From Frondihabitans sucicola (GTDB taxonomy: Bacteria; Actinomycetota; Actinomycetes; Actinomycetales; Microbacteriaceae), in the NCBI RefSeq assembly GCF_030296615.1, contig NZ_AP027732.1:2795042-2859041 (forward strand): a stretch of 64,000 nucleotides of DNA. Reading direction: 5' to 3'. Positions 22,844 to 34,266 of the stretch are shown here, piece by piece; position 1 is the first letter of the stretch; each line of letters begins with the position of its first letter. The translations under genes and the position numbers were made by a program. The notes beneath the pieces are model-generated. The model did not search any database and was not told where the DNA came from. It was given only the letters and a program-made list of their open reading frames with translations.

Positions 22844-23973
22844 GCTCTGAACGCTCCGAACATCGCCAGGGGCACCTGGGTCTCTTCCGGAGACCACGAG
22901 CCGTGCTGGCCGACCATGGAGCGCCCGCGCTGGTCGGCGTCGCGGTAGTAGGCGATCCCCTTACGCGCAGCCACGAGCAGGTCTCCTATTCGCGGTTCGA
23001 CCTCGGGAGCGACCGGTCCGAACCATCCGGCCTCGATGGCCTCCGCCCGGGTGACGACCCACGAGCGGTGGCCCTCGGCGGCGCGCCAGGCCTCGACGAG
23101 GTGCTCCCGCGGATCCGTCTCGAGGTCGGGCTCGAAGTAGAGCTGGAGGCAGCGCGGCTCTCCGCCGATGTGGCGCACCCCCGCGAGCAACTCCGGCTTG
23201 CCTCCGAACAGGACGTGCTTCTGGGGCTGGACGTCGACGACGCCGTGATCGGCCGTGACGAGCATGGCCTGGTCGGAGCGAAGGGCTCCGGCGAGTCGCG
23301 CGACTTCGGAGTCGACCTGTTCGAGCGCCCTCGACCAGGCGTCGGACTCCCAGCCGTACTTGTGGCCGGCCATGTCGAGTTCGGGCACGTAGACGTAGAC
23401 CAGAGAGCGCTCGGAGGAACGCAGGATGCTCGTGGCAGTCTCGAATCGCGCCTCGATGCTTTCGGCGGAGCGGTAGGTGGCCCCGCGGAGGATCGCCTTC
23501 GTGAGGCCCGAAGTGGCGTACCGCCCGGGGCCCACCGAGTACGCCGCGATACCGCTCCCGGCGAGGCCTTCGAAGAGCGTGGGCTCGCGCTGCCAGGTGA
23601 GCGGGTCGAGGAGCCCGGCGTCCCATCCCGAGAGCTGCTTGACGACGCGGTCGTTGTCAGGATCGAGGACGCTGTAGCCGACCAGGCCGTGGCTGCCGGG
23701 GAGAGTGCCCGTGGTGATCGTGGTCAGTGCCGCCGCGGTCGTCGTCGGAAAGCCCGACCAGAGAGAGCCCCCGGCCGAGTTCAGCGTTCGGGCGTAGGCC
23801 GCCCGCTGCTTGAGGGCGGCGCTTCCGAGCCCATCGACGACCACCACCACGACGGCTGTCGCGGGCGGGAGTGCGAGAGGGTTGCCCTCGCCGCGGAGCG
23901 CGGCCACGCAACTCGGCAGCACGTCGGCCAGGCTCCGGGTGTCTGGCTCCCTCGCCGGTACCATGGTCGTCAT
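22840..23973 (-). CDS. Nucleotide pyrophosphatase/phosphodiesterase-like (alkaline phosphatase superfamily)
   Basis: A 377-residue protein of the type I phosphodiesterase/nucleotide pyrophosphatase family. The metal-binding Asp is in VVVVVDGLG (near residue 48), the nucleophile Thr in SGFPTTTAAALTT (near 78), and further ligands in VYVPELDMAGHKYG and VTADHGVVD. No signal peptide is visible. The start chosen is ATG 23973 (MTTMVPARE). It is divergent from parC. Substrate unknown. Confidence 0.83.
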   Translation of the reverse strand: MTTMVPAREPDTRSLADVLPSCVAALRGEGNPLALPPATAVVVVVVDGLGSAALKQRAAYARTLNSAGGSLWSGFPTTTAAALTTITTGTLPGSHGLVGYSVLDPDNDRVVKQLSGWDAGLLDPLTWQREPTLFEGLAGSGIAAYSVGPGRYATSGLTKAILRGATYRSAESIEARFETATSILRSSERSLVYVYVPELDMAGHKYGWESDAWSRALEQVDSEVARLAGALRSDQAMLVTADHGVVDVQPQKHVLFGGKPELLAGVRHIGGEPRCLQLYFEPDLETDPREHLVEAWRAAEGHRSWVVTRAEAIEAGWFGPVAPEVEPRIGDLLVAARKGIAYYRDADQRGRSMVGQHGSWSPEETQVPLAMFGAFRA

Positions 23974-24068
23974 CGGCCCCAGTCTGGCACAGCACCGATG
24001 GGCCGCGTCCGCTCCCACCGCCGCTCCCGGCGGCCCCTCGACCATGAAGAGCTGAGCCTCCTACCGAT

Positions 24069-26525
24069 ATGACTACGACCGACAGCTCCTCCGGATCCTT
24101 CGACGGCGAACGCATCGAAGAGATCGACGTCTCGACAGAGATGCAGGGCTCGTTCCTCGAATACGCCTACTCGGTCATCTACTCGCGTGCCCTGCCCGAC
24201 GCGCGTGACGGTCTCAAACCCGTGCAGCGTCGCATCCTGTACCAGATGTCCGAGATGGGGCTCCGTCCTGACCGCGGCCACGTCAAGAGCGCTCGCGTCA
24301 CCGGGGAGGTCATGGGCAAGCTCCACCCGCACGGCGACGTGGCGATCTACGACGCCCTCGTGCGGCTGGCGCAAGACTTCACGATGCGGCTGCCGCTCAT
24401 CGACGGGCACGGCAACTTCGGCTCGCTCGACGACGGCCCGGCGGCGGCCAGGTACACGGAGGCCCGGCTCGACGCGACGGCACTCGCGATGGTCGAAGGG
24501 CTCGGCGAAGACGTCGTCGACTTCGTTCCCAACTACGACAACCAGCTGATGCAGCCCGAGGTGCTCCCGGCGGCGTTCCCGAACCTGCTCGTGAACGGCG
24601 GCAGCGGCATCGCCGTCGGCATGGCCACGAACATGGCGCCGCACAACCTCATCGAGGTGATCGGAGCCGCGCGCCACCTCATCGATCACCCCGACGCCTC
24701 GCTCGACGACCTCATGGCCTTCGTTCCCGGCCCCGACCTTCCCACCGGCGGAACGATCGCAGGCCTCTCCGGGGTGCGCGACGCCTACGCGACCGGCCGC
24801 GGCAGCTTCAAGACCCGGGCGAAGGTCTCGATCGAGAGCCTCACACCGCGCAAGAAGGGCCTCGTCGTCACCGAGCTGCCGTATCTCGTCGGCCCGGAGA
24901 AGATCAAGGAGAAGATCAAGGAGGGAGTGCAGTCGAAGAAGCTCACGGGCATCTCCGACTACAACGATTTCAGCGATCGCCATCACGGCCTCCGTCTCGT
25001 CATCGAGATCAAGACGGGCTTCGACCCCGAGGCGGTCCTCGAACAGCTGTATCGCTACACGAACCTCGAAGACAGCTTCAGCATCAACAACGTCGCGCTC
25101 GTCGAGGGCCAACCGCGCACCCTCGGGTTGAAAGAACTCCTCGAGGTCTACGTCGGGCACCGGCTGGAGGTCGTCACGCGCCGCAGCCGCTACCGCCTGC
25201 AGAAGCGGGAAGACCGGCTGCATCTCGTCGAGGGACTCCTGATCGCGATCCTCGACATCGACGAGGTCATCCAGGTGATCCGCACGAGCGACGACTCCGA
25301 CGCGGCCAAGTCACGACTCCGCGAGGTCTTCGACCTCTCCGAGTTGCAGGCCGAGTACATCCTCGAGTTGCGACTCCGCCGCCTGACGAAGTTCTCGCGG
25401 ATCGAGCTCGAGAGCGAGCGCGACGAGTTGATCGCCGCGATCGCGGAACTCCGCGAACTGCTCGGGGATCCCGCTCTGCTTCGTGCCCTGGTCTCGACCG
25501 AGCTGGCCGAGATCGCCGACACGTTCGGGACCCCGCGGCGCACGCTGCTGACCGAGGCGGCACCGTCCGTGGCGTCGACCTCGCGCCGGGCCGCGCCGGT
25601 GCTCGAGGTGGCCGACGTCGCCACCCGCGTGTACCTGTCGACGACCGGGCGGATCCTGCGCGTCGACCTGCAGGAGGGCGCCGCCGACGGCCCGGTGGCG
25701 CCGTCTCGACGCACCAAGCACGACGCCATCCGCTCCAGCCTCACGACGACGACGCGCGCCGAGATCGGCGCCGTGACGACGACGGGGAGGCTGATCCGCT
25801 TCAGCCCGGTCGACGTACCCGCCGCTCCCCCGTCGTCGGTGCAGCTCGGAGCCGGCGTGCCGATCGCCGACTATCTCGGGCTCACCGACAAACGCGAGAA
25901 AGTGCTGGCACTCGTCTCGCTGACCAGCGACGCGCCGCTCGCACTCGGAACGGCTCAGGGCATTGTGAAGCGCGTGACGCCGGGCGCGTGGCCGTCGAAG
26001 CCCGAGTTCCCGGTGATCTCGCTGAAGCCGGGAGACGCGGTCGTGGGCGTCGTCCAGGGCGGCGACGACGACGAACTCGTCTTCGTGACCTCGAACACCC
26101 AGCTGCTGCGCTATTCGGCGTCGCTGGTGCGGCCGCAGGGGCCGGCAGGCGGCGGCGTCGCGGGCATCTCGCTCTCGGGCGGAGCCACCGTGCTCTTCTT
26201 CGGAGCTGTGCCGGCAGGATCCGACGCGGTGGTCGCCACGATCTCGACCTCCACGGCGACGATCGCGGGCGCCGATCCCGGTCGCGCCAAGCTCAGCGAC
26301 TTCGCCGACTATCCCGCCAAGGGTCGCGCCACGGGCGGTGTTCGAGCTCACGCTCTCCTGAAAGGAGAGGACTCCCTGTCGGTCGCCTGGGTCGGCGTCG
26401 CGCCGGCGTTGGCGGTTGCGGCTGACGGCGGCGTCCGAAAGCTGCCCGAGACGCTGTCGCGTCGAGACGCGTCGGGCATGCCTCTCGACACCGTCGTGGG
26501 GTCGATCGGCGGGGCGGTCAGCTGA
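24069..26525 (+). CDS. parC: DNA topoisomerase IV subunit A
   Basis: An 818-residue type IIA topoisomerase A subunit that decatenates DNA with ParE. The catalytic tyrosine is Tyr129 in AARYTEARL; the N-terminal [17 protein letters not shown] and the [10 protein letters not shown] region (86-95) are clear. At the quinolone-determining Ser of GyrA (S83) it has Val91. The C-terminal third (from about 500) has repeated beta-pinwheel-like blocks but no GyrA-box, consistent with ParC. parE lies 1.4 kb downstream on the opposite strand. Confidence 0.93.
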   Translation: MTTTDSSSGSFDGERIEEIDVSTEMQGSFLEYAYSVIYSRALPDARDGLKPVQRRILYQMSEMGLRPDRGHVKSARVTGEVMGKLHPHGDVAIYDALVRLAQDFTMRLPLIDGHGNFGSLDDGPAAARYTEARLDATALAMVEGLGEDVVDFVPNYDNQLMQPEVLPAAFPNLLVNGGSGIAVGMATNMAPHNLIEVIGAARHLIDHPDASLDDLMAFVPGPDLPTGGTIAGLSGVRDAYATGRGSFKTRAKVSIESLTPRKKGLVVTELPYLVGPEKIKEKIKEGVQSKKLTGISDYNDFSDRHHGLRLVIEIKTGFDPEAVLEQLYRYTNLEDSFSINNVALVEGQPRTLGLKELLEVYVGHRLEVVTRRSRYRLQKREDRLHLVEGLLIAILDIDEVIQVIRTSDDSDAAKSRLREVFDLSELQAEYILELRLRRLTKFSRIELESERDELIAAIAELRELLGDPALLRALVSTELAEIADTFGTPRRTLLTEAAPSVASTSRRAAPVLEVADVATRVYLSTTGRILRVDLQEGAADGPVAPSRRTKHDAIRSSLTTTTRAEIGAVTTTGRLIRFSPVDVPAAPPSSVQLGAGVPIADYLGLTDKREKVLALVSLTSDAPLALGTAQGIVKRVTPGAWPSKPEFPVISLKPGDAVVGVVQGGDDDELVFVTSNTQLLRYSASLVRPQGPAGGGVAGISLSGGATVLFFGAVPAGSDAVVATISTSTATIAGADPGRAKLSDFADYPAKGRATGGVRAHALLKGEDSLSVAWVGVAPALAVAADGGVRKLPETLSRRDASGMPLDTVVGSIGGAVS

Positions 26526-26636
26526 CTGCCGCCGCCCTCTCCTCCTCCCCGTTCGTCGTGCGCACATAACCGGTTCCGGAGAACGTGAGTGGCATGTCGC
26601 GCCCGACGAAGGTGGAGACGGCGAGAGGAGGCGGTG

Positions 26637-27771
26637 TCAGAGGCCGAGGCTCCGGGCGATGATCTCGCGCTGGATCTCGTTCGTGCCCCCGTAGATCGTC
26701 GGGGCGATGGCCATGCGGAGCTGCTGCTCCATCCCCACTCCGACCCGTACCCGTAGCCGCCCATCAGCTGGACGGCTTCCAGGGCCGTGTGCTTCAGCAT
26801 CTCCGACGCCTTGAGCTTCACCATCGACGCCTCGGCGTTCAGGTGGTCCTCTTCCCCGTGGTCGATCCGGTCGGCGACGTCGTAGACGAACGAGCGGCAC
26901 ACCGCGACGTCGGCGGCCAGATCGGCGATCCGGTGGGCCACCGCCTGGTTGGAGCTGATCGGACGTCCGAACTGGACCCGCCCCGTCACGTGCGCGATCA
27001 GCTGGTCGATCGCCCGCTGGGCGGCGCCGACGGCCATGCCGCCGATGATCACGCGCTCGACGGCGAGGCCTCGCCCCAGGTGCCGCCACGCTTCGCCGAC
27101 TTGACCGACGACCGCGTCGGCCGGAACCTGCACGTCGGTGAGGACGACGTCGTTGGCGATGTGGGCCCCCATGGTCTCGATGGGACGGACGTCGAGACCG
27201 GGCGCGTCGGCGGGCACCATGAGCAGGGTCAAGCCGTCGTGGCGTCTCCCGGAGACATCCGTTCGGGCCAGCACCAGGATGTGGGACGCCACGTGGGCGA
27301 AGGAGATCCAGGTCTTGCGGCCGGTGATGCTCCAGCCTCTCGACGTTCTCACGGCGCGGGTCTGCGCCGACGCCAGGTCGGATCCCGCCTCGGGTTCGGT
27401 GAAGGCGATCGACTCGGCCTTCCCCGCGCGAAGGGAGGACACGATCGTCGCCCGCTGGGTCGCGTCACCGAAACGCAAGTAGGACTGCGCGGCCGTGAGA
27501 GCAGTCGAGTAGGCCATGATCGGCACACCCGTCCGGGAAGTCTCCTCCAGGAGCAGGCACTCCTCGACGAAGGTGCGGCCGAGACCACCGTCCGCCGTCG
27601 GCAGCGACACCCCGAGCAGGTCGCGGGCGGCCAGAAGGTCGAAGGCGGCAGGAGCGTTGAGGGCGGTGTCGTCGGCGCTCAAGGTTCGACGGGCGGCGTG
27701 ATCGGGGACGAGCTCCTGCAGGCCGACCTCACCCGCTCGAGATAGTCGGACTGGTGGTCGGTCAGGCGCAT
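26637..27771 (-). CDS. Acyl-CoA dehydrogenase (two frameshifts as read)
   Basis: About 378 residues when two single bases are restored. It is an FAD enzyme of the acyl-CoA dehydrogenase family: SIAFTEPEAGSDLASAQT and GWSITGRKTWISFA are signature motifs, and the C-terminus has APTIYGGTNEIQREIIARSLGL. Breaks are near 27727 (after SDYLERV, resuming VGLQELVPDH) and at the CCCC at 26733-26736 (YGSEWG / MEQQLRMA). The ATG at 27771 follows GGAG. It sits alone between parC and parE; no electron-transfer flavoprotein gene is near. Confidence 0.83.
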
Positions 27772-27896
27772 CGTCGCTCCAAAGTGTTCCGTTCATTGAC
27801 CGCGTCACCGGTCGCTCGGCGCGGAGAGCGTCTCCCAACCGGCTAGCGGACGGGCAGAGACGCCATGACCAGGCTAGGTCGCCGAGCCGCCCCAGG

Positions 27897-30038
27897 TCAC
27901 GTGTCGATGCGCTCGCGAGCCAAACCGGCACCGTCGATGATGAACTCCTTGCGCGGGGCGACGTCGTTGCCCATCAGGAGCTCGAAGACGCGGCCGGCGT
28001 TCTCGGCGTCCTCCAGCTTGACTCGGCGGAGCAGACGGCCCTTGCGGTCCATCGTCGTCGTCGCCAGCTGGTCGGCGTCCATCTCGCCGAGGCCCTTGTA
28101 GCGCTGGATGGGGTCCTGGTAGCGCTTGTTGGTGCGCTTGAGCCCCGCGATGACCCCCTGGAGCTCCTGTTCGGAGTAGGTGTAGATCGTCTCGTTCGGC
28201 TTCGACCCCGGGTTGATCACGACGACGCGGTGAAGAGGCGGCACGGCGGCGAACACGCGCCCCGCTTCGATCATCGGGCGCATGTACCGGAAGAAGAGTG
28301 TGAGCAGCAGCGTACGGATGTGTGCGCCGTCGACGTCGGCGTCGCTCATGATGATGACCTTGCCGTAGCGGGCCGAGTCGATGTCGAACGAGCGACCCGA
28401 TCCTGCTCCGATCACCTGGATGATCGACGCGCACTCGAGGTTCGACAGCATGTCGCTCACGGAGGCCTTCTGCACGTTGAGGATCTTGCCGCGGATCGGC
28501 AGCAGCGCCTGGTACTCGCTGCTCCGGGCCGCGCGCGCGGTGCCGAGCGCCGAGTCGCCCTCGACGATGAAGAGCTCCGTCTGAGCGACGTCGTTCGACC
28601 GGCAGTCGAGGAGCTTGTTCGGCAGGGACGAGCTCTCGAGGGCGTTCTTGCGACGCTGGGTCTCTTTGTGGGCTCGAGCTGCGATCCGAGCCTTCATCTC
28701 GGAGACGATCTTCTGCAGCACCGCCTCGACCTGGACCTTGTCGTCGCGCTTGCTCGATCCGAAACGCTCGGCGAGCGTCTTGGCCACGACATTCGCGACG
28801 ATCCCGCGAACGGCGGGAGTGCCGAGCACTTCCTTCGTCTGACCCTCGAACTGCGGCTCGGGCAGCCGAACGGTGAGGACGAGGGTGAGCCCCGCCATGA
28901 CGTCGTCTTTCTCGAGCTTGTCGTTGCCGACCTTCAGACGTCGAGCGTTGGCGTCGATCTGCTGCTTCACGAACTTGAGGAGCCCCTGGTCGAAGCCCGC
29001 CTGGTGCGATCCGCCCTTGGGGGTCGCGATGATGTTCACGAAGCTCCGGCTGACCGTCTCGTAGCCATCGCCCCAGCGCAGAGCGATGTCGACCTCGCAC
29101 TCGCGGTCGACGTCCGTGGAGACCATGTGGCCCGACTCGTTGAGGACGGGAACCGTCTCGGTGTACTTGCCGGTGCCCTGGAGCCGCCAGGTATCGGTCA
29201 CCGCCTTGTCGGTCGCCAGGAAGTCGACGAATTCGCTGATGCCACCCTCGTACGAGAACACGCGCTCGACCGGCTTTCCGTCTTCGGCGGCGGACAGAGT
29301 GGCCGGGCGCTCATCGCGGATCCGGATCGAGAGGCCGGGCACCAGGAAAGCCGTCTGCTGGGCGCGGCTCAGGAGTTCTTCGGTCTGGAAGGCTGCGCCC
29401 TTGGTGAAGATCTGCCGATCGGCCCAGTAGCGCACCCGCGTGCCCGTGACGCCCTTGGGCGCTTTCCCGATGACGGCGAGCTGACTTCCCTTCTCGAAGG
29501 GAGAGAACGGGGCATCGGGCGTCTTCTCGCCCTTGTCGACGAAGTTGCCGGGCTCGCCCCGGTGGAACGACATCGCGTGGACCTTGCCGCCGCGGTCGAC
29601 CTCGACGTCGAGCCGCTCCGACAGGGCGTTCACGACGGAGGCGCCGACCCCGTGGAGACCACCGGACGCCGCGTAGGAGCCGCCGCCGAACTTGCCCCCG
29701 GCGTGCAGCTTCGTGAAGACGACCTCGACGCCGGAGAGCCCGGTCTTCGGCTCGATGTCGACCGGGATGCCTCTCGCGGTGTCGCGGACCTCGACGCTGT
29801 CGTCGGCGTGCAGGACCACGTCGATCGACGTGCCGAATCCGCCGAGGGCCTCGTCGACGGCGTTGTCGATGATCTCCCAGAGGCAGTGCATGAGCCCGCG
29901 GGAGTCGGTCGAGCCGATGTACATGCCCGGGCGCTTGCGGACCGCCTCGAGTCCCTCGAGGACGGACAGGTGGCGCGCGGAGTACGACGACGACGTGTCG
30001 GCGGAAGAGACGGACGCTGTCTTGGAAGACGCTGGCAA
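27897..30038 (-). CDS. parE: DNA topoisomerase IV subunit B
   Basis: A 713-residue type IIA topoisomerase B subunit. The GHKL ATPase motifs are WEIIDNAVDEA, DTARGIPVD and GGLHGVGASVVNALS; the TOPRIM domain shows FIVEGDSALGTA and IIMSDADVDGAHI. No ATG precedes the conserved region in frame near the start; I chose TTG 30038 because AAGGAG lies four bases upstream. The first 25 residues are Ser/Ala-rich. It pairs with ParC in the same window and acts in chromosome decatenation. Confidence 0.92.
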   Translation of the reverse strand: MPASSKTASVSSADTSSSYSARHLSVLEGLEAVRKRPGMYIGSTDSRGLMHCLWEIIDNAVDEALGGFGTSIDVVLHADDSVEVRDTARGIPVDIEPKTGLSGVEVVFTKLHAGGKFGGGSYAASGGLHGVGASVVNALSERLDVEVDRGGKVHAMSFHRGEPGNFVDKGEKTPDAPFSPFEKGSQLAVIGKAPKGVTGTRVRYWADRQIFTKGAAFQTEELLSRAQQTAFLVPGLSIRIRDERPATLSAAEDGKPVERVFSYEGGISEFVDFLATDKAVTDTWRLQGTGKYTETVPVLNESGHMVSTDVDRECEVDIALRWGDGYETVSRSFVNIIATPKGGSHQAGFDQGLLKFVKQQIDANARRLKVGNDKLEKDDVMAGLTLVLTVRLPEPQFEGQTKEVLGTPAVRGIVANVVAKTLAERFGSSKRDDKVQVEAVLQKIVSEMKARIAARAHKETQRRKNALESSSLPNKLLDCRSNDVAQTELFIVEGDSALGTARAARSSEYQALLPIRGKILNVQKASVSDMLSNLECASIIQVIGAGSGRSFDIDSARYGKVIIMSDADVDGAHIRTLLLTLFFRYMRPMIEAGRVFAAVPPLHRVVVINPGSKPNETIYTYSEQELQGVIAGLKRTNKRYQDPIQRYKGLGEMDADQLATTTMDRKGRLLRRVKLEDAENAGRVFELLMGNDVAPRKEFIIDGAGLARERIDT

Positions 30039-30110
30039 GGGACTCCTTCGAGATGCTGCTGCGGCCGTCGGACGGAATGCGACCGGGCACGCGTACGTTC
30101 CAGGATACGT

Positions 30111-30133
30111 GGGGCGGATCGTCGATCCGCCCC
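30111..30133. promoter_or_regulatory. GC-rich palindrome in the parE leader
   Basis: GGGGCGGATC, three bases, GATCCGCCCC: a 10-bp perfect inverted repeat 73 bases upstream of the parE start, in the divergent gap with the DUF7455 gene. It could be an operator or a leader-RNA hairpin; nothing in the sequence decides. Confidence 0.45.
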
Positions 30134-30281
30134 CGACACCCCAGAACGCGTTCGCCCTGAACTGGGGCCGTGAAAACAGGTACGCGAGCAGCGAAATCCA
30201 GCGAAATGTCGCACGATCGAAACGTTCCCGTGTTTTGATGAGTGACACGAACCCGCGCACCACCACTTGGAGGAGCATCAC

Positions 30282-30509
30282 ATGACTCAGATGGCCACCG
30301 ACCACTCCGCAGTCGAAGAGCTCGGCTCCCGTTACCAGTTGTCGGCAGCAGACCGCTGCGACAGCTGCGGAGCCCAGGCTTACGTTCGCGCCACCATGGC
30401 CAGCGGCGAGCTCCTTTTCTGCGCCCACCACGGCGCGCAGTTCAAAGAGAAGCTGCAGCCGAACGCCATCGAATGGCTCGACGAGACGGCCAAGCTCAGC
30501 GCTCACTAG
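30282..30509 (+). CDS. DUF7455-like small zinc-knuckle protein
   Basis: A 75-residue protein. RCDSCGAQAYVRATM (residues 26-40) and ELLFCAHHGAQF (44-55) form a CxxC...CxHH set that probably binds zinc. Such proteins are conserved next to sigma-factor or topoisomerase genes in actinobacteria and have no known function. The ATG has GGAGGAGC seven bases upstream. A strong terminator follows 19 bases after the stop. Confidence 0.78.
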   Translation: MTQMATDHSAVEELGSRYQLSAADRCDSCGAQAYVRATMASGELLFCAHHGAQFKEKLQPNAIEWLDETAKLSAH

Positions 30510-30528
30510 GCGCCTACAGACCACACAA

Positions 30529-30562
30529 GAAGGCCCGCTCCCTCACAAGGGAGCGGGCCTTC
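30529..30562. terminator. Rho-independent terminator after the DUF7455 gene
   Basis: A 14-bp perfect stem (30529-30542 with 30549-30562) has a 6-base loop; the downstream T content is modest. Confidence 0.88.
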
Positions 30563-30589
30563 TGCTTGTCAGGCGGCTAGCTTTTCGGA

Positions 30590-30886
30590 ATGGAACTGCA
30601 TTTCACCGGAGAGGTCTGGTATTGGCGCGGACCGTCACCCTTCCACTTCGTGACCGTGCCGGACGACGCGTCGGACGCCATCGCCGATGTCGCGTCCCTC
30701 GTGACCTACGGCTGGGGCATGATCCCGGTGACAGGGCGGATCGGGTCGACCGAGTTCACGACGTCGCTGTGGCCGAAGGACGGCGGCTACATCGTTCCGA
30801 TCAAGAAGGCCGTGCAGATCGCGCAGTCGATCGACGTCGGGGACGACGTCGACGTCGAGCTGGTGATCGAGGTGCAGGCGCCGTAG
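30590..30886 (+). CDS. DUF1905 domain protein
   Basis: A 98-residue single-domain protein: FTGEVWYWRGPSPFHFVTVP, YGWGMIPVTGRIGSTEFTTSLWPKDGGYIVPIKKAVQ match the DUF1905 beta-barrel. Function unknown; some relatives are fused to YdeI-type domains. It is convergent with gatD with 14 bases between. Confidence 0.85.
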   Translation: MELHFTGEVWYWRGPSPFHFVTVPDDASDAIADVASLVTYGWGMIPVTGRIGSTEFTTSLWPKDGGYIVPIKKAVQIAQSIDVGDDVDVELVIEVQAP

Positions 30887-30900
30887 CGGCGCTTCCGCGC

Positions 30901-31652
30901 CTACATGGCCTTGAAGGCGCGCTCCAGGTTGGTCGTGATGACCTCTCGAGACTTGGCGGCGAACGCGTCGAGCTTCGCGTGCGCGTCGTTCGTGGCATAG
31001 GTCGAGCCGGTTCGACGAACGGCGGCCCGCAGCACGCGGTCGGCCAGCTCGGGGTTCAGCGGGAGCACTGGTCCCTTGAGCTGCGTTCCGAACGAGACCT
31101 GGCGCAGGATTCCTTCGGTGCCGTCTCCATTACCGCCACCGTGCGTGACGCGACCGAAGGCCGTCGATCCTGCGCCCAGCGCGATGCGGGTGGCGTGGTC
31201 TTCGAATCCGAGGACGGTCAGCCCAGGCCCTCGTACTCGGTCTCGACCTGGAAGTAGTTCGCGCGACGCCCGGCACCGCGGTGGGCGGTCGCGTCGAAGA
31301 ATCCGAGTCCCTCCAGATCGCCGCCTTCGCCTCCCATGATGCCGTGCGACAGGATCTCCATTCCGCCGCCGATGGCCACGACGGGCACACCCTGGTCGGC
31401 CCAGTCGCTCAGGAGATCGCCGAAGCGCAGGATGTCGGCGTGCAGGGCCCGGAGCGTCGAGAGCGGGCCGCTGCCGATCAGGACGACATCCCCTCGGGCC
31501 GGCAGGGCATCGCCCGGGCGGTGCGAGGCGACCGTCACGTCGAGGTCGGCGCGACGCGCGCGCTCGGCGAGCGTGACGACGTTGCCGCCGTCACCCGAGA
31601 CGCCGAGCTGCTCCGGGTAGAGCTGGACGATGGTGAGAGTGCTGGTGCTCAC
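30901..31652 (-). CDS. gatD: GatD-like glutamine amidotransferase lacking its catalytic dyad (frameshifted as read)
   Basis: About 250 residues when one base is restored at the CCC 31222-31224; the frame continues as LTVLGFEDHATRIALG. GatD is the glutaminase partner of MurT in lipid II D-Glu amidation. The fold landmarks are present: QLYPEQLGVSGDGGNV, DLEGLGFFD, GNGDGTEG. But the nucleophile motif ICGGYQ of S. aureus GatD is IGGGME here (Gly95, codon 31368-31370), and the catalytic His in YLHGPILP is Lys193 (QLKGPVLP, codon 31075-31077). It should not hydrolyse glutamine. It overlaps murT by four bases. Confidence 0.85.
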
Positions 31653-32908
31653 GCGCGCTTCTCCAGGTCGGGGTAGCCGAGCATCTTGCGGGCGATCATC
31701 ATCTGCTCGTAGTTGACGATGAAGTTCTTCGTCTTGGTCGATGGAGCGGGCAGCGCCCTCATCAGGTCGATGGCCTTCTCGATGTCGGGCTCCACCGTGC
31801 CGATCGGGATGCCCGCGTGCTCGAGCCGAAGGGCGATCTGCCAGGCCTTGGCGCCCGAGACGACGTCGACGTGGTCGAGCGACGCGAAGTCGACGTCGTA
31901 GATCCAGGAGATGTCGGGAGTGCCCTCGTCGATGGCGAGGAGCACCTGTTCCGGGGCGGTGCCGAGCGCGTCGAGGTTGAGCTGCAAGCTCGCGGCGTTC
32001 TTGAACATGATGAACTCGGCCTCGTCGGAGCCGATCTTGAGACGCTCACCGCGGCCGTAGGCGGGCTTCATCGCGGCGAAGGCGGCGACTGCTCGATCGG
32101 AGCGGAACTCGGCGCCGAGGGCGACGCGCGCCGCCTGGATGGCGGCAGCCGCATCGACGGCGTAGTGGAGTCCGCGCGCGGGAAGACGCACCTCGAGCGT
32201 CTCGGAGCCCAGCAGGATCGTGGCGCCGGAGGCGGTGAGACCGGTCACCTCGGCCTCGGCGCCGAGAGCGGCCCGCTCACCGGCGGACGCGAAGTCGTTC
32301 GCGTTCTGCAGCCCGTGCGGGGCCGCGGCGACGAGATCGCTGGAAGCGCCGAAGCGCGTGACGTCGAGTGCGGGGTTCGTGAACGGACCGAGGTACTCGT
32401 CATCGCGATTCGTGACGACGTGGGCGCTGGAGGTCTCGGCGGTGTCGGTCATCATGTCGGCGACGCGCGACGTCTCGTAGAACCGGTAGAGCTGGTCGAC
32501 CTGGACGTTGAGCATCAGCACCGTCGACGGGTGGAGGAGGCCGCTGAGCTCGACGGCGAAGGCCTCGTCGACCTCGATCACGCCGACGTCGGCCTTCAGC
32601 TTGCCGAAGACGCTCACCTCTGAGAGCAGCGCCGAGGCGATGCCCTGCGGCAGATTTGCGCCCGTCGGGTTCGTGAAGACGCGGAGCCCGTGGGCGCGCA
32701 TGACCTCCGACAGCATGTGCGTCGTCGTCGATTTGCCGTTGGAGCCGAGCACGAACAGGACCCCGCGGTCGAACTGCTTCGTGACGTCCGTCAGGAAGGA
32801 GGGTGCGAGTTTGAGGACGAGATACCCCGGGTACGCCGACCCGCCCCCTCGGGCCCTGGCAAGAACACGTGCGAGGCGCCCGAGGAGGATCGGGAAAACG
32901 TACTTCAT
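31649..32908 (-). CDS. murT: MurT-like Mur ligase without zinc ribbon
   Basis: A 419-residue Mur-ligase family protein with DUF1727. The ATP-binding loop is GSNGKST (55-61); the central-domain acidic motif is VGVIEVDEA; the C-terminal domain has MFKNAASLQL (301-310) and DISWIYDVD (332-340), where the Asp of the MurT triad is kept. Characterised MurT proteins carry a four-cysteine ribbon in the central domain; this protein has no cysteine at all and the region around residues 195-235 is an Ala-rich spacer. It lies between sigA and gatD and overlaps gatD, so the two form a complex or a coupled pair. Confidence 0.87.
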   Translation of the reverse strand: MKYVFPILLGRLARVLARARGGGSAYPGYLVLKLAPSFLTDVTKQFDRGVLFVLGSNGKSTTTHMLSEVMRAHGLRVFTNPTGANLPQGIASALLSEVSVFGKLKADVGVIEVDEAFAVELSGLLHPSTVLMLNVQVDQLYRFYETSRVADMMTDTAETSSAHVVTNRDDEYLGPFTNPALDVTRFGASSDLVAAAPHGLQNANDFASAGERAALGAEAEVTGLTASGATILLGSETLEVRLPARGLHYAVDAAAAIQAARVALGAEFRSDRAVAAFAAMKPAYGRGERLKIGSDEAEFIMFKNAASLQLNLDALGTAPEQVLLAIDEGTPDISWIYDVDFASLDHVDVVSGAKAWQIALRLEHAGIPIGTVEPDIEKAIDLMRALPAPSTKTKNFIVNYEQMMIARKMLGYPDLEKRA

Positions 32909-32964
32909 GGAGTCCTTAGCGACGACGAGACGGGGTCGGGAGGGAGAGCCTCTGGCTCGTCTCC

Positions 32965-34266
<1,302 letters not shown>

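Noticed and set aside
28230-30173. A 647-codon open frame antisense to parE, and similar long frames antisense to dxs, aconitase, nadE and sucB
   Set aside because: They are shadows of high-GC coding sequence: no family resemblance, low-complexity Arg/Gly/Asp composition, and the opposite strand encodes a clear enzyme.
30282-30509. Anti-sigma or topoisomerase-modulating role for the small CxxC protein
   Set aside because: Its position beside parE and near sigA is suggestive, but nothing in the sequence supports a specific partner.
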